NCBI RefSeq assembly: GCF_001638985.1
Contig: NW_017265135.1
Location: 1,913,223-1,977,222 of the forward strand
Reading direction: 5' to 3'
DNA length: 64,000 nt
Origin: Phycomyces blakesleeanus NRRL 1555(-)
Taxonomy: Eukaryota > Mucoromycota > Mucoromycetes > Mucorales > Phycomycetaceae
This document shows, piece after piece, positions 50,801-62,251 of this stretch (the stretch's first letter is position 1; the number at the start of each line of letters is the position of its first letter). The position numbers were made by a program, and so were the translations under genes. The notes below the pieces were generated by a model. That model was given only the letters and a program-made list of their open reading frames with translations, had not been told where the DNA came from and made no database searches.

Positions 50801-51463
50801 GTATCTTAAGTAAAAGTGATATCATATGTACATGTTTCTTACCAAGCATCTGCAGGCGTTTTAATGCAGTAACAGAATGAATAAGGTGGCGCTTGGCATA
50901 ATCAAGAGATTTTACATCCTGTGTGATATCTTGAACCATGGCCTCCGATTGTGCGGCTTTCATTTTTATGTCTTGTGTCTTTTGAAATAATTCCTAAGGT
51001 CATGCATTCACTTATTATATCTATCTTTTTGTTTTGATCTTATATCCAGACAAGTTTCCCAGTAACTAGACTTTACCTTTATCGACTCCTTCGCCTTTCC
51101 CAACTCTTCTGCCCCAGTACTCCCTAGCTCCGACTGTGCATTGGTTAGTTGTTCAGCATCCCGTCCTGTTCCAGATATTTTTCGTTGGAGCTTTTCTACT
51201 ACTGTGTCAATTGAAGCAAGGGATTGCTCTAGAAGGCGAATTATGGTTATGGAATCATGCAGACAAGATGATACTGGCTTACCATTAGGAAACAGACGGT
51301 TAATGTATTCTGTTGGGTCAAAATCAGGTGAATCAAGAGGATTCTCCACTTTGAGGATGTTCAATACTTTTTGTTCGAGATGAGGTGATATCTGAACAGC
51401 CTCTTTACGTAATTCATCGGTGCTATTCATGGGATCGTCCTCCTCGAACTTCTTTCCAAGCAT
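47877..51463 (-). CDS. VPS53: GARP/EARP tethering complex subunit Vps53
   Basis: Seventeen exons (51463-51077, 50993-50843, 50789-50719, 50665-50538, 50474-50388, 50328-50256, 50196-50054, 49999-49882, 49821-49718, 49652-49425, 49363-49273, 49216-49134, 49070-48846, 48770-48701, 48643-48558, 48496-48340, 48284-47877) give 869 residues. It tethers endosome-derived vesicles to the trans-Golgi. Diagnostic blocks: DPTEYINRLFPNGK, KSLDYAKRHLIHSVTALKRL, LVLPSSTDLFYFYRETLVQC-like text near 49.56 kb, LEEKLKETIDPEYI, and near the end YVKLVNRGISKAE and VDNYIFLIGDG. The last ~100 residues are Ser/Thr/Asn-rich. Introns 8 (CAT|GCAAGT) and 11 (CAG|GCAAGT) have GC donors; both are needed to bypass in-frame stops or frame loss. 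Confidence 0.94.
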
Positions 51464-51627
51464 GGAGAGGACTTTGACTGGATTACCGACTGTGACTAGG
51501 AATTTTATTACTTAGGATTCTTGTTCTACACTGCTGAGTGTTGCATATTCTGGACAGGATGATAGGATTAAAGTGGAAAGATATATTTATTATTTTATGT
51601 CAAAAAAGAAGGCCATCGCAAGCAGTA

Positions 51628-53417
51628 TTATGCATGCTCAATCAATGTGGTAACAAGTTTTCCATCGACAATAGTTGTCTTGAGCTGCTCAGGAACAAAA
51701 AGCTCTTTCATTTCGCTGTCCTCAGCTTCAATATCTTCAGGAACAAGAACATTAAGAGAACTAGACTTTGCGGAAAGAATCTCTACACCTAAGCATTCCT
51801 TAGATAAGTAGATCTCACCACTATCACACTTATCAACAGCAATTGTAGGTGTGACATGGAAGACCTGAAGAGCAAAGGACTTGCAGTTAACGAGATCGAC
51901 AGTTGAAACGGTTGAATCAATGGCAATACCGCATTTGACACACGAATCTATTTCATTATGATCCAATATTTATTAATATCCTTGTACTTAATAACGATAT
52001 TTACTAGTTTGTTTTTTCAAACCCCCCTCCTATTTCTAACTTACCCATGGTGACAGCATTGACCTTGCCCTTGATACGAATGGTAGAGTTCTTGCAGCCA
52101 AAGATATAGACGGCCTGGTTAATCGCGGTATCCTCAATAACAATTGTGTTGTTATTCTCGTGATTTTCGACAACCCACTTGTTGGCTTCAAGTGTAGTTC
52201 TTGCAGGCTTCTTGAGAATATATTTGTTTGGTTTAGATGGTGTAGGAGGAGCCTGCTTCTTGTTGCTTCCTGCATCTATGCTGCTTCCTGCGCGTAGCGA
52301 AGGGTTCTTGTGAGTCATCTGGCTCTTGTCTACCTTGCGCAGACCAGCTGTCACACTTGTGCCCTTGTTAATCTCTGCAAATACAGCAGCAGCACCTGTG
52401 GGCTTGCCCGCTTCATATTCTTCGAGAACTGCGGGAGGAGGAGGAGGAGGGGGGGGGGGAGGACCTCCAGCAGCAGGTGCGGGTGTGGTAGGTGCTGGGG
52501 CACTTGCGGTAGAAGTGTTGTTCTGGCTCATATAAGTTTCAAGGTTTTCTCCCTTGGGATTCCATGGCAAACCAGTTGGGTAGTTTTCCTTGACGAAGCG
52601 TCCGAGATTATCAAGAACAGTAAGGAAAGCTTGTGACCATTCGACATGCTTGGGATCTCTGCTCAAAAGTATTTTAGTTATCTCCAATTCATTGTGCCTT
52701 TACTCACTTTTCCTTCCACTCTTTGGCGACGCGGTTAGCGTAAAATTGAGCAGCGTCTTTCATATCACGGATAAAAGGAGAAGGCGCTGGTTCCTAAAGT
52801 ACACCATAAATTTAACCACTTGTGCTGAATAGCAGCATGATTGTATTGAACTTACACATGTGAACCATCCCAGGGCAGGAATACCCTCGGCAACTGTGCT
52901 CAGGTGGTTGAACATGGCACTGCCTCGGTTCTTTTCCTTAATATTAACAACCTCTGTAAGCAAGGTTTGAAGAGGATCAATAAGTTTTCCAAAAATAGTG
53001 GTGCTCATCACGGGCTTCTGTGCCAATGTAGAGATACGGAGAATGTCTCTTTCAGCTTGGATCGCACTGGCGACTAAAGTTGCCTATAGAAGAAAAGTCA
53101 GTTTAACGCTCCTAGTTTTTTTTTTCTTTTTTCTCATCTACCTGTTTTGAAATTGGTTCACCAATCTCAGCTGAAAGAGCAAGATATTTCTGGAGAGCAG
53201 CATTGATGGCTTCATCCTGCTTCTCGATTACTACTGGTACTTCAGATACTCCTGTAGGTTGGACTACGGCAGGTGCCGATGGAGGAGGAGGGGTGTTTGT
53301 GGGTGAAGTAGAAGAGACAGCTGAAGCTGATGAAGCTGACAGAGCAAGGTCTTCGAGGCGGGTAGTGGCAACCTCAAGTCTCTTGATGAGATGTGCAAGT
53401 GAATGGAATTCAGACAT
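51628..53417 (-). CDS. SRV2: Cyclase-associated protein (CAP/Srv2)
   Basis: Five exons (53417-53142, 53083-52856, 52793-52708, 52658-52045, 51947-51628) give 507 residues. Order: an N-terminal coiled coil (SLAHLIKRLEVATTRLEDLA), then the cofilin-binding helical folded domain (about 55-215). A run of about ten prolines near 262-271 follows, then a WH2-like actin-binding segment (LRKVDKSQMTHKNPSLR, near 300), and the beta-helical CARP domain (about 345-507, e.g. NNTIVIEDTAINQAVYIFGC and CVKCGIAIDSTVSTVDLVNC). It recycles ADP-actin with cofilin and can link to adenylyl cyclase. An in-frame upstream Met at 53447 is possible, but MSEFHSL fits the family start better. It ends 164 bp before VPS53. 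Confidence 0.95.
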
Positions 53418-54028
53418 GATGGAGAGCTTTGAAAGAAAGGGAAACACATGAGAACACGGTTCTGTGACGCTAATCTTAAGGTTGCACGGGCTCTATCTGA
53501 AAATCCCAGCGATTTAAACTGACATTCAATGATCACTTTACACACTCGTTGACAACCATGACGACAATTATGTTTATATTGTGCATGGACAAGGGGTTTT
53601 AGCACATAAACAGTATAAGCTTATATAAATTCTCAGTGATAGAAAAAAAATGGTCGAATGTATAAGATATTTCCAAAATAACATAAGAAAATATATCACT
53701 TGCTGTACATAAATAGCAGTACTGGACAACTGTCATTTGATTGACAGGTTTAGTGTTAAACACTTGTAAATATTTGCTCTGAAAATCATTAATGACTTTA
53801 TACAGCTAAATGCAAATATTGCTGTAAATTGTGTGGGCTTAAAGTATATTTTGACAACCTTTTTATGATCTGCAATATGTACAGGATGCATTAGTGGCTA
53901 TTCTGCTTGTGCACCATGGCCACTGTATTAATGGGGTATCGTCTAAGCCACCAGTGAAAGACAGCTGCTAGAAAAATGAGAGGTCAAGCATCGCATGATA
54001 TTTAGGTCATTTAACCGAAACAATTGCC
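53418..54028. promoter_or_regulatory. Divergent promoter region of CAP and the F-box gene
   Basis: 611 bp between divergent genes. AT-rich with no recognisable box. A CCATGG-centred stretch lies near 53916 and again at the F-box start codon. Confidence 0.4.
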
Positions 54029-55246
54029 ATGGTTGCCTCAATAGAAAAGTTCCCTGACATTGTCCTCCAACAATTGGCTTATTTGCTAGATCCTCGGGAT
54101 ATATTCTCATTGTCTCTAGCCTCGAAGGAACTCTATTACATCTTCTCTAACAATACGCTGTGGAAAGCGTAAGTATTTTATGCTTTGGTTATTTTATATA
54201 TTCTTATTTTATATATTATTATTATTCTGTACAGGAAGACTGTGCATGACTTTGGAAATCTTTTTCACGTTTACACAATTTTCACCACCTCCACTGGACT
54301 TGACCTTGGTGATGACTTGAAACAAAAGTTTGGAAAGGAACCTGAAAACTGGCACACTTATTACATTACTAAGAATGCATCTATCGATGAGACCAATAAT
54401 GACGAGTTGATGGATCAAGCAGATAAAGAGTATACAGAGGCACAGGCATATCTCAAAACATTTCAGAATGATGGGGATATTCAGGTTTTAAGTCAGGTAG
54501 CTTCCAAAATGATACGTATTCTTGGTAAGTCATCCGTATATAAGATAATTTATCATAAATATACTTATTCTGTGTATTTAGATATTTTCCCTGGCCATTC
54601 TGGTTGCTATTACATACTTGGGTTTATCCTCTTTGTACTCAACCAGCTTGAAGAAGCAATGATACTGTTACAGATGGGACGTGCAGCAGATCCAGATTTC
54701 GAGCCTATTGATGGTAGGTCATTTTGATAAAGTCGTCGTATATTTTCTAAAATATCACCCATCATATATCTATTTTTTTTATTAGATTTGGAAGAAGAGA
54801 TCGAAAACATATTATCTGGCTATAAAGGAGATGAATATGAACCTCCGTTGCTGGATAAAGACTCTCTTTCACCTGCCTTGACAGAAGTTCTCCTCGAGAT
54901 TTTTGACACTTTCGATAAAGACAATGACAGTGCTCTTAATCCTAAAGAATTAGATAGCTTTATTTTTACAACTAATGGATCTCACCCACCAGCGGCTTTC
55001 TTACGCCAAATGGGTCAGATGTTTGAAAGCAACGCAAAAGGTTGGTTGAATAAAGACGGGTTTTTGGTAAGTCAAATATATCTTTATTTATTTAAGAGAG
55101 AAGATGTGGTGCTTACCAAGGGTATGCATGTGGTGCTTTAGAGCTTTTACTTGAGGCAGACACTCGATGATCCTTCGGAAACAAGAAATGATCTTGGTGT
55201 TCACGGCTATGATCCTCATAGCTTGAAGAAACGCATGGAGGAATAG
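54029..55246 (+). CDS. F-box protein with C-terminal EF-hand
   Basis: Five exons (54029-54168, 54235-54524, 54582-54713, 54786-55066, 55142-55246) give 315 residues. Residues about 5-47 are an F-box (FPDIVLQQLAYLLDPRDIFSL...LW), so the protein probably docks to Skp1 in an SCF ubiquitin ligase. A helical middle with a hydrophobic segment (HSGCYYILGFILFVLNQLEEA) looks like a TPR-type pair rather than a membrane span. Residues about 225-275 hold an EF-hand whose loop DKDNDSALNPKE has the ligand positions for calcium (Ser replaces the usual Gly at position 6), followed by a second, degenerate helix-loop-helix. I do not know a characterised orthologue; calcium-gated substrate recognition is only a guess. 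Confidence 0.85.
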
Positions 55247-55527
55247 ACTGGAAAAATGTGTTGTTGGTTTTTTGCGTGTAGCCTACCATACCATGTTCCT
55301 TTGTAAATTATACAATATTTAATAAACAATTTATATTATGTGATTTTATGGTCTATGTACTGCTAGAATCTTTAGCAACCATATTCAGTAGAATAACGTC
55401 GCAGGAAGAAGATCCTGTGTCACTGCGATTTTATCTCTCATTCATCCCTTACTCAGTTGACTCTGTTCCTGCCAAAGTCACTTTTTACCTGTATTTATAT
55501 ATAAACTCATCTCAACCATCATTCGAC

Positions 55528-56421
55528 ATGGAAACAGCAATTACGCATTATAATCGAGCAGAATACATTGAGACTGTAAGTTAAAATTGTTCTGCATGAA
55601 GAAAGATGACAATAATCAGAGACGCAAACGAACGAAAGATTAGGACACTGGCAATAAAGTAAGCCGAAAATCAGTCATTTGTGGAAGTCAAAATATCATC
55701 CTAGGTGGCAAGGTGAGCATTTAGAAATAAAGATGTACCAACACGTACTATAAGCTAAGAAAAAAGCCACTATACAGACGATCATCCAGACTGATTGTGT
55801 CATTCGTGGTGATCTACGAAGAACAGGAGGTGGACATGCAGTTGTGATAGCTATTGGTCGCTATTGTCTACTTGCACAGGGTTCTATTATCCGTCCTCCT
55901 TATAAGACATATAAAGGGTATTTGACTAATGATGTTACATACTTAATATTTACAAACTTTGGATACTACAGTGTTTTTAGTTATTATCCTATGAAAATCG
56001 GAGACCATGTCACTATTGGCGAGGGGAGCATTATTGAAGCTGCTACAATAGGATCCTATGTGACTATAGGAAAGAACTGTATCATTGTGAGTATAAAGAT
56101 ATAAAAAGAAACGTAGATCTATTTTTTTAAATAATAAACATGAGATTTTAGGGTCGATTTGCTATGATTAAGGACTGTTGTTGTATTACTGATAACACAG
56201 TAATACCACCTAACACAGTTGTCCCTTCATTCTCAGTCTATTCAGGCTCACCAGGTGAGCGTTTTTTCTTTAGGAGATTAGCGAGAAAATTGAAAGTATG
56301 TTTTATTTAACAAATGTCTTTGTGTGTAGGTAGCTACCAGGATGAATTACCTGAATGTACACAGGAGTTATATGAAAACAAGACAAAGGATTATTACTCA
56401 AAATTCACTGCAAAAGATTAG
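55528..56421 (+). CDS. DCTN5: Dynactin subunit 5 (p25)
   Basis: Six exons (55528-55575, 55644-55712, 55778-55917, 55972-56086, 56152-56254, 56330-56421) give 188 residues (human 182). The protein is a left-handed beta-helix of hexapeptide repeats (e.g. [19 protein letters not shown]). Family blocks include [74 protein letters not shown] and ELPECTQEL. It is part of the dynactin pointed-end complex that adapts dynein to endosomal cargo. A six-residue insertion (RTGGGH) after RGDLR replaces the shorter animal loop. All introns are GT-AG. Confidence 0.97.
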
Positions 56422-58567
56422 ATATTCACTCTCTATAGTTCAAGACAGGGTTGAAGAGTAGAAAAGATACTTATTATTTTAGGGAGAATACGATATACTT
56501 TAATGTTATAAGGCTTGAACAAATAATACATTAACTAGCTAAAGTACCGTTGAATTCAAATTGGAAGAGTATTATATCACTTTTAAATATAAAGGCTGGT
56601 CGTCGTACCTGAATGTCTGATACTTAAATTAATTTATATGAAATGGTTTCCTTACTTTCAATGAACATTAAATAATAGTTGTAGTAATAATAACTTGTCA
56701 CTAAAAATATAAAAGTAAATCCATGAAAGATTGGAATAAGGGCAATTTTTTTTAATTTACTTCTCAGTTACTCCTCTTTTACGCTACTGTTAATGTTTTC
56801 TTTGCGTTTTCACATCGAACGAAGGCGTCGATTGTTCAACGAAATTTCTGGACAAAGGAAACTTGATCTTGGCTGTGTAATCTCTGCGAATTTTGGTAGT
56901 CTCTTACATATAAATATTATAAACGATTGAGAGATAGGGAGAGAAATACGGATGTAGGTTTTTACAGTAAAACAGGTAGTTATATAGCAGTAAATAAGTT
57001 AAAAATTCCTTATTTTTTTCAGTTATTTGATAAGTGGTAGTGGAACTGTTTATCAATGATATGAACACCTCAGTAAAGAATCTTTGCTTGATCCACCCAT
57101 TAGATATAAGGATGGGTCAAATTCTTACTAGATAAGAAAAATATTAGTGGTGATTACAAATACTTTATAAACAATACCTTGAAATGATCCAAGGAATTCT
57201 GGTATCTACACTCCATCTTATGATAAATAAGGGGCTAAAGAAATGGATTTTGATTAATTAACTCCAGAAAATTCTAGTTTATAAGAATAAAATACCAAGA
57301 AAATTAGTGAGTTTAGATATTATATGACAGAATTGAGAAATCATGAGTGAAATATAAAATTTTGTAAAGTTCAAAATCCTGAACATTGAATTGTCTTTAA
57401 GAATATTATATAAACAAGGTATTGTTTACAAGTCTTTTTTAAACTTGTAATAATAATAAAAGGTAATAATCAGTTCAAATATTGTTTTCAAGCTTATGTT
57501 TGTATTTAAAAATAAGAGCATTCCATTTTTTCTATTGTAACATAAATCAAATCTGTTTTTTTTAGGTATCTTATAAACCACTTAAAGAAAAATGAGATTT
57601 ATTTTAGATTTATCCTTACATAATTTCCAATAGTATTATAAAATAATATCACTCAAAAGTGTGGTATAATCTCAATTACTTTACTACTCTCAAATAGATG
57701 TTGGTAGGGGTGATAGACAAAGTGTTTGGTAAGTAAAATAAAAATAAAAATAAAACTTGATAGAATATATATGTACACTATGGAAAATGAGTGCTGATTC
57801 CAATGAATATTTTCGAGAATGCCTATGGTATTTTTCAAAATCACCATCAAAATCACCACTTATTTCCCATAGTAGTATATTAATTGATTAACATTAAATC
57901 GAATGCCAAAAATTCAATTACAAAGATAGATAATGCCCATATATTTATAGAAATGATATATTTGTAGTTGAGAGATCATTGGTTATCAGAATATATATAT
58001 ATATATATATATATATACGAGTTTCCAACTGATTAAATAAAATGTCAAGAAAATATATAATAAATAAATAAAAATTGATAAAAAAATCTCTAGGGTTCTA
58101 TAAACTAGTTAAGCGTCAATTCTATTCAACGCTCTTGTATTTATCAAAATACATACAGCGCATACCTTATGAAGTAGAAAGAAAATATCTTGTATTATGA
58201 ATGCGAGTAGAGTCTAATAGCTTACAGAAAGTATGATTTTACACAGAGTGTTTTATGTTGTTGACCCTCCTTGACTATCTCTTTTATTTCGTAGTAATAC
58301 CTTCTGGTTCCAATAGTATACTAGATGCATACCACCATACCAGTCATGTATTTCTGGTATGACAAACTTGTTTTCATTTCAATCAGCTTTTCTATAATAC
58401 TTTGCAATGAGCTAATATATATGTATATATTTCGCAATGCTGGCTAGTCTGTATCCTGTCTGAATTCATCGAGAATTTACCATTATTTTCTACTTTATAA
58501 TAGTTGCTATATAAGATTGTTACCTTTAGAATTTTGGTACTCTTTATTGCGATAAACTTCTCCTTGT
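56422..58567. other. Gene-free 2.1 kb AT-rich interval
   Basis: No exon chain with coding character is seen on either strand. It includes a long TA tract (57992-58017). The last part should hold the subtilase promoter. Confidence 0.5.
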
Positions 58568-61500
58568 ATGCATTTTTTTATATCCCTTTTAATCTGTACA
58601 AATATAACCTTGGCGTTAGCCTTTACGGGAAACCGAATTATAAAAAATTCCTATGTAATTGAGTTTAGTGAACCAAAGAATGCGGATAGTCGCAGAGAAC
58701 TCTTTCAGGAACGTCGCCTAAACTTTTATGAAGATCTCAAGACCTACAACATCAGCCATATAGTACGCCAGGAATACATGTTAATGAATGCTGTATCTGT
58801 TAAATTCGACTCTGAAAAAGATGCAATGCGATATTTCACAAATGGGGAGAATATTAAACGTATATGGCCAGTTGTAAGTGTAGTTAATATCATGAAAAGC
58901 CAAACTTCTTCTCTTTTTTTTTAAAAAACAAAAGTATTATCTATCTTTGTATCCTATCAGTCTAGTATTCCCATTCCGGACATTTATCCGCCTACTTATG
59001 GAAATCCAACCACAGACCTGTTCGATACTTATGGAACTACTGGCGTAACTAGAGTCAGGGAAATATTTGGGTAAGTTTTAGAAAATGCTTAAAATACAGA
59101 GTGTGTATTTATTAGAGACTATACAAAAAAGATTTGAAGGAGAGGGAATCAAGATCGGTGTTATTGATAGTGGTAAGTGTATAATACGTCTTTTAAAATG
59201 ACAACTTATTATTCAAATGATAAACATTGTGATAATGTTTATTATTAGGCATTGATTTTCTCCATCCCGCTTTGGGAGGGTGTTATGGAAAAGGATGCAA
59301 AGTTGCCTACGGATACGATTTTGTAGGAAATAACTACAATGGAGAAAATAATTTAAGTCCAAACAACTATCCGCGAGATGTGTGTAATGGTCATGGTACT
59401 CACGTAGCTGGTAAGAACATAAACAGACTTTTAAAAAAAAACACACCCAAATTTATCATTTTGACAGGTATAATTGGAGCCAACGACGTTGCTAAGAATT
59501 TTACAGGAATAGCACCAAAAGGTAGCCTCTGATCGCTATTTCATTTTTGATTAACACTAACTCTTTCATACACTCATGCAGTTACATTGGGAGCTTACAA
59601 GATCTTTGGGTGTACGGGTAGTACTACAGATGATGTTATTATGAAGGCTCTGGAGAAAGCATTTACCGATGGAATGGACATAATCAATCTTTCAATTGGA
59701 GATATGGGATGGCCTGAGTCTCCGGTTGCAATAATGGCCGATATGATTGCACTTCAGGGTGTTACTGTATTGGCTTCTGCCGGTAATGAAGGTGATCAAG
59801 GATTTTTTAAAGTCAATGTACCAGCATTGGGTAAACATGTATTATCTATTGCAAGTATACATAACACACATATACTTGCTCATGTGTTTGCACTAAAAAA
59901 TACTAAGCTTCGTAAGATAATTGGTTGTTTATTTGCTATGAATTTGCTTTTAATATTTTTTTGTTATTAGAGTATGTAACTCCTATGGCCGATTCATTCA
60001 ACCTTTTACACTCTGAGCTCGTTTTTGCTTCTAAAAGGTTCTTAGATAACCGCGACGGCTGTTCACAGTTATTCAACTTGGATAAAAAGGTCGTAGTAAT
60101 TGCTGCAGGTGGCTGCAACTTGGACATAAAGGTAATTTGCAATTTTTACTTTATTATCTCTATTCATGCATTCTCTCACACCTTAATTTTATTAGATTCT
60201 TAATGCCCAAAGAGCAGGTGCTGCAGCTGTTTTGATTTATACGACGTCAATAGATGCTATAATCCCTAGGACAGCGAACAAACAAATTAGCATTCCTTTT
60301 GGTGGAGTAGCTATTGATGATGCTGAGTATTTGTGGGACTTTCTCAATGTTAATCCCGGATACACAACAGATTTTCCGAAAGGAAATATCGTTATACCTG
60401 TCAAGAGAGCAAGTAAGCTGTATAAGCCTGTATATCTTAATATGTATAAATACTAATACGTATACTTTTATTGACCAAAACCAGACACAATTAGTCCATT
60501 TAGCTCATGGGGGTTGGGCCCTGATTTGAGCATTAAACCAGACATTAGCGCTCCTGGTGGCGATATTTTCTCGACGTATGTTTTGAAAGGATCAAAGGCA
60601 TTTTAACTCAAATTTTGTATAGGTACCCATTGACTATGGGAGGTTATACCACTATGAGGTAAAAAGTAATAACTTTGTGAATATAGTAATCAAACCCAGT
60701 CAACTCATTGTGTTTTGTAGCGGAACAAGTATGGCCTGCCCTTATGCTTCTGGAATAGTCGCTTTGCTTCATGAGTCATACAAAGGCCTTGGTGAAATCA
60801 ACACAGATAGCATTCGAACCATTGTAATCAATAACGGCAGTCCTTATAACATGTTCAAGACCAATACCCCCGAGACGATCGCACGCCAGGGTGGTGGACT
60901 GATTAACATTGAGAAGATGTTAGGTGCCACTACTCTCATCTTCCCAGAACAAATCCGGCTAAATGACAAGAACAAACGTGGAACCGATAATTTATACACC
61001 ATTACAATTAAGAATTATGATACAAAGCCAGTAATATACAGATTCTCCCACATGCCAGCAGGTGCTGCACAAGGCTATGGAAATAATTATTCACCGGGCA
61101 ACCCTTTCCCGTTGGCCAATCCCATTTTACTAAAAAATCATGAAGTTGAAGCTTTTGTTAATTTCCCTGTAGAATATCTTGAGATTCCTGCCAAAGAAAA
61201 GGCGGATTTGATTATACATATCTCCTTACCGCCATTACCCGCATATCTTCCTCCGACTATCTACTCTGGCTTTATTGTAATCCAAAGCGACAACAAAAAC
61301 CTCAATCAGTATATACCTTATGCCGGTCTAACTACTGATATATATACCCTCCCAGTACTTAATATCAATCAAACTTCGCCCTATATTTCATCTCAGACCG
61401 CCAAAGCCGATCAACCTGTTGCCATAGTTGCCAAAATGATCGAGGCATCTCCTCTTGTAGCCGTTATGGTCGTCAGTACAAGCGATCCGAATATTGTCTA

Positions 61501-61771
61501 TGGTCTTGTTCCTGATGGAATTAATATGTTTACAGCAAGAAACGATCCAAGCAATTCTGCTGACAATTATATTATTTATTGGAATGGTATCATTCAGCGT
61601 AGGATTCCCGGAGAGACTTTTAATCCTTCTGTAAATCCTAGAAATCCAAGATATGGCCGTCTAAAGGCTGGCTATTATAGACTAAGAATTATGGCTTTGC
61701 GAGTGTTTGGTAATCCTGAGATAGCCGAAGATTATGATACTTGGACCTCTCCAGAAATCTACTATGAATGA
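58568..61771 (+). CDS. Secreted subtilisin-like serine protease with PA domain
   Basis: Eleven exons (58568-58873, 58961-59070, 59132-59172, 59249-59410, 59468-59521, 59582-59911, 59971-60131, 60196-60412, 60485-60575, 60623-60658, 60721-61771) give 852 residues. A signal peptide (about 1-18) leads an I9-type propeptide (YVIEF...; about 28-105). The S8 catalytic Asp is in VIDSGID, His in NGHGTHVAG, the oxyanion Asn in ASAGNEGD and Ser in SGTSMACP (about 506). A PA domain (KKVVVIAAGGCNLDIKILNAQRAGAAAVLIY) is inserted between Asn and Ser, followed by a Fn3-like C-terminal region. This is the minor-extracellular-protease (Vpr/pyrolysin) architecture. The exon 6 end (59911) is less certain than the rest. 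All introns are GT-AG; exon 10 is 36 nt. Confidence 0.93.
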
Positions 61772-62251
61772 ATAAATTGAATTGTCATTGGCAGTCCCTC
61801 CCTTTTGCTCTCGCCTATAATTTTAAACTCAGTAATATATTGGACTTCTCTATCAATACGTGTTTGACTACCCTTTAAGAATACCCATTAAAGTACCAGC
61901 AAATTGGTGAGAATGCCTTTTTATTATTATTTTTAAAACATGTCAGAATGTACATCATACCTGTAAATGAATTCAAAGACGACTATTTTTACGAAAAGCG
62001 AACCTAAGAAGGCTGATTAATCACCACAATCATCCAACCCGCGTGTTCATTATAATCTTTAATTTGCAGCAGTAAAATAGACCTTGTTTTAAAATTGTAT
62101 AGATCATTACACCTTTAAATTTCTTTTGGAAATTTAAATAATTCTAGTGTACTGTATGACTAATATTCTTATTTGCTAATTAGTAGCTTATTGTTTTACA
62201 AATAACAAACAAACAAACAAAAAAAATACTTAAAAAAACGATTTGATAGCG
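61772..62251. other. Interval between the subtilase and the bromodomain gene
   Basis: 480 bp of AT-rich sequence with the subtilase 3' flank and the next promoter. It has a palindromic ATTTCTTTTGGAAAT-like word near 62119-62134. No gene is seen. Confidence 0.45.
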
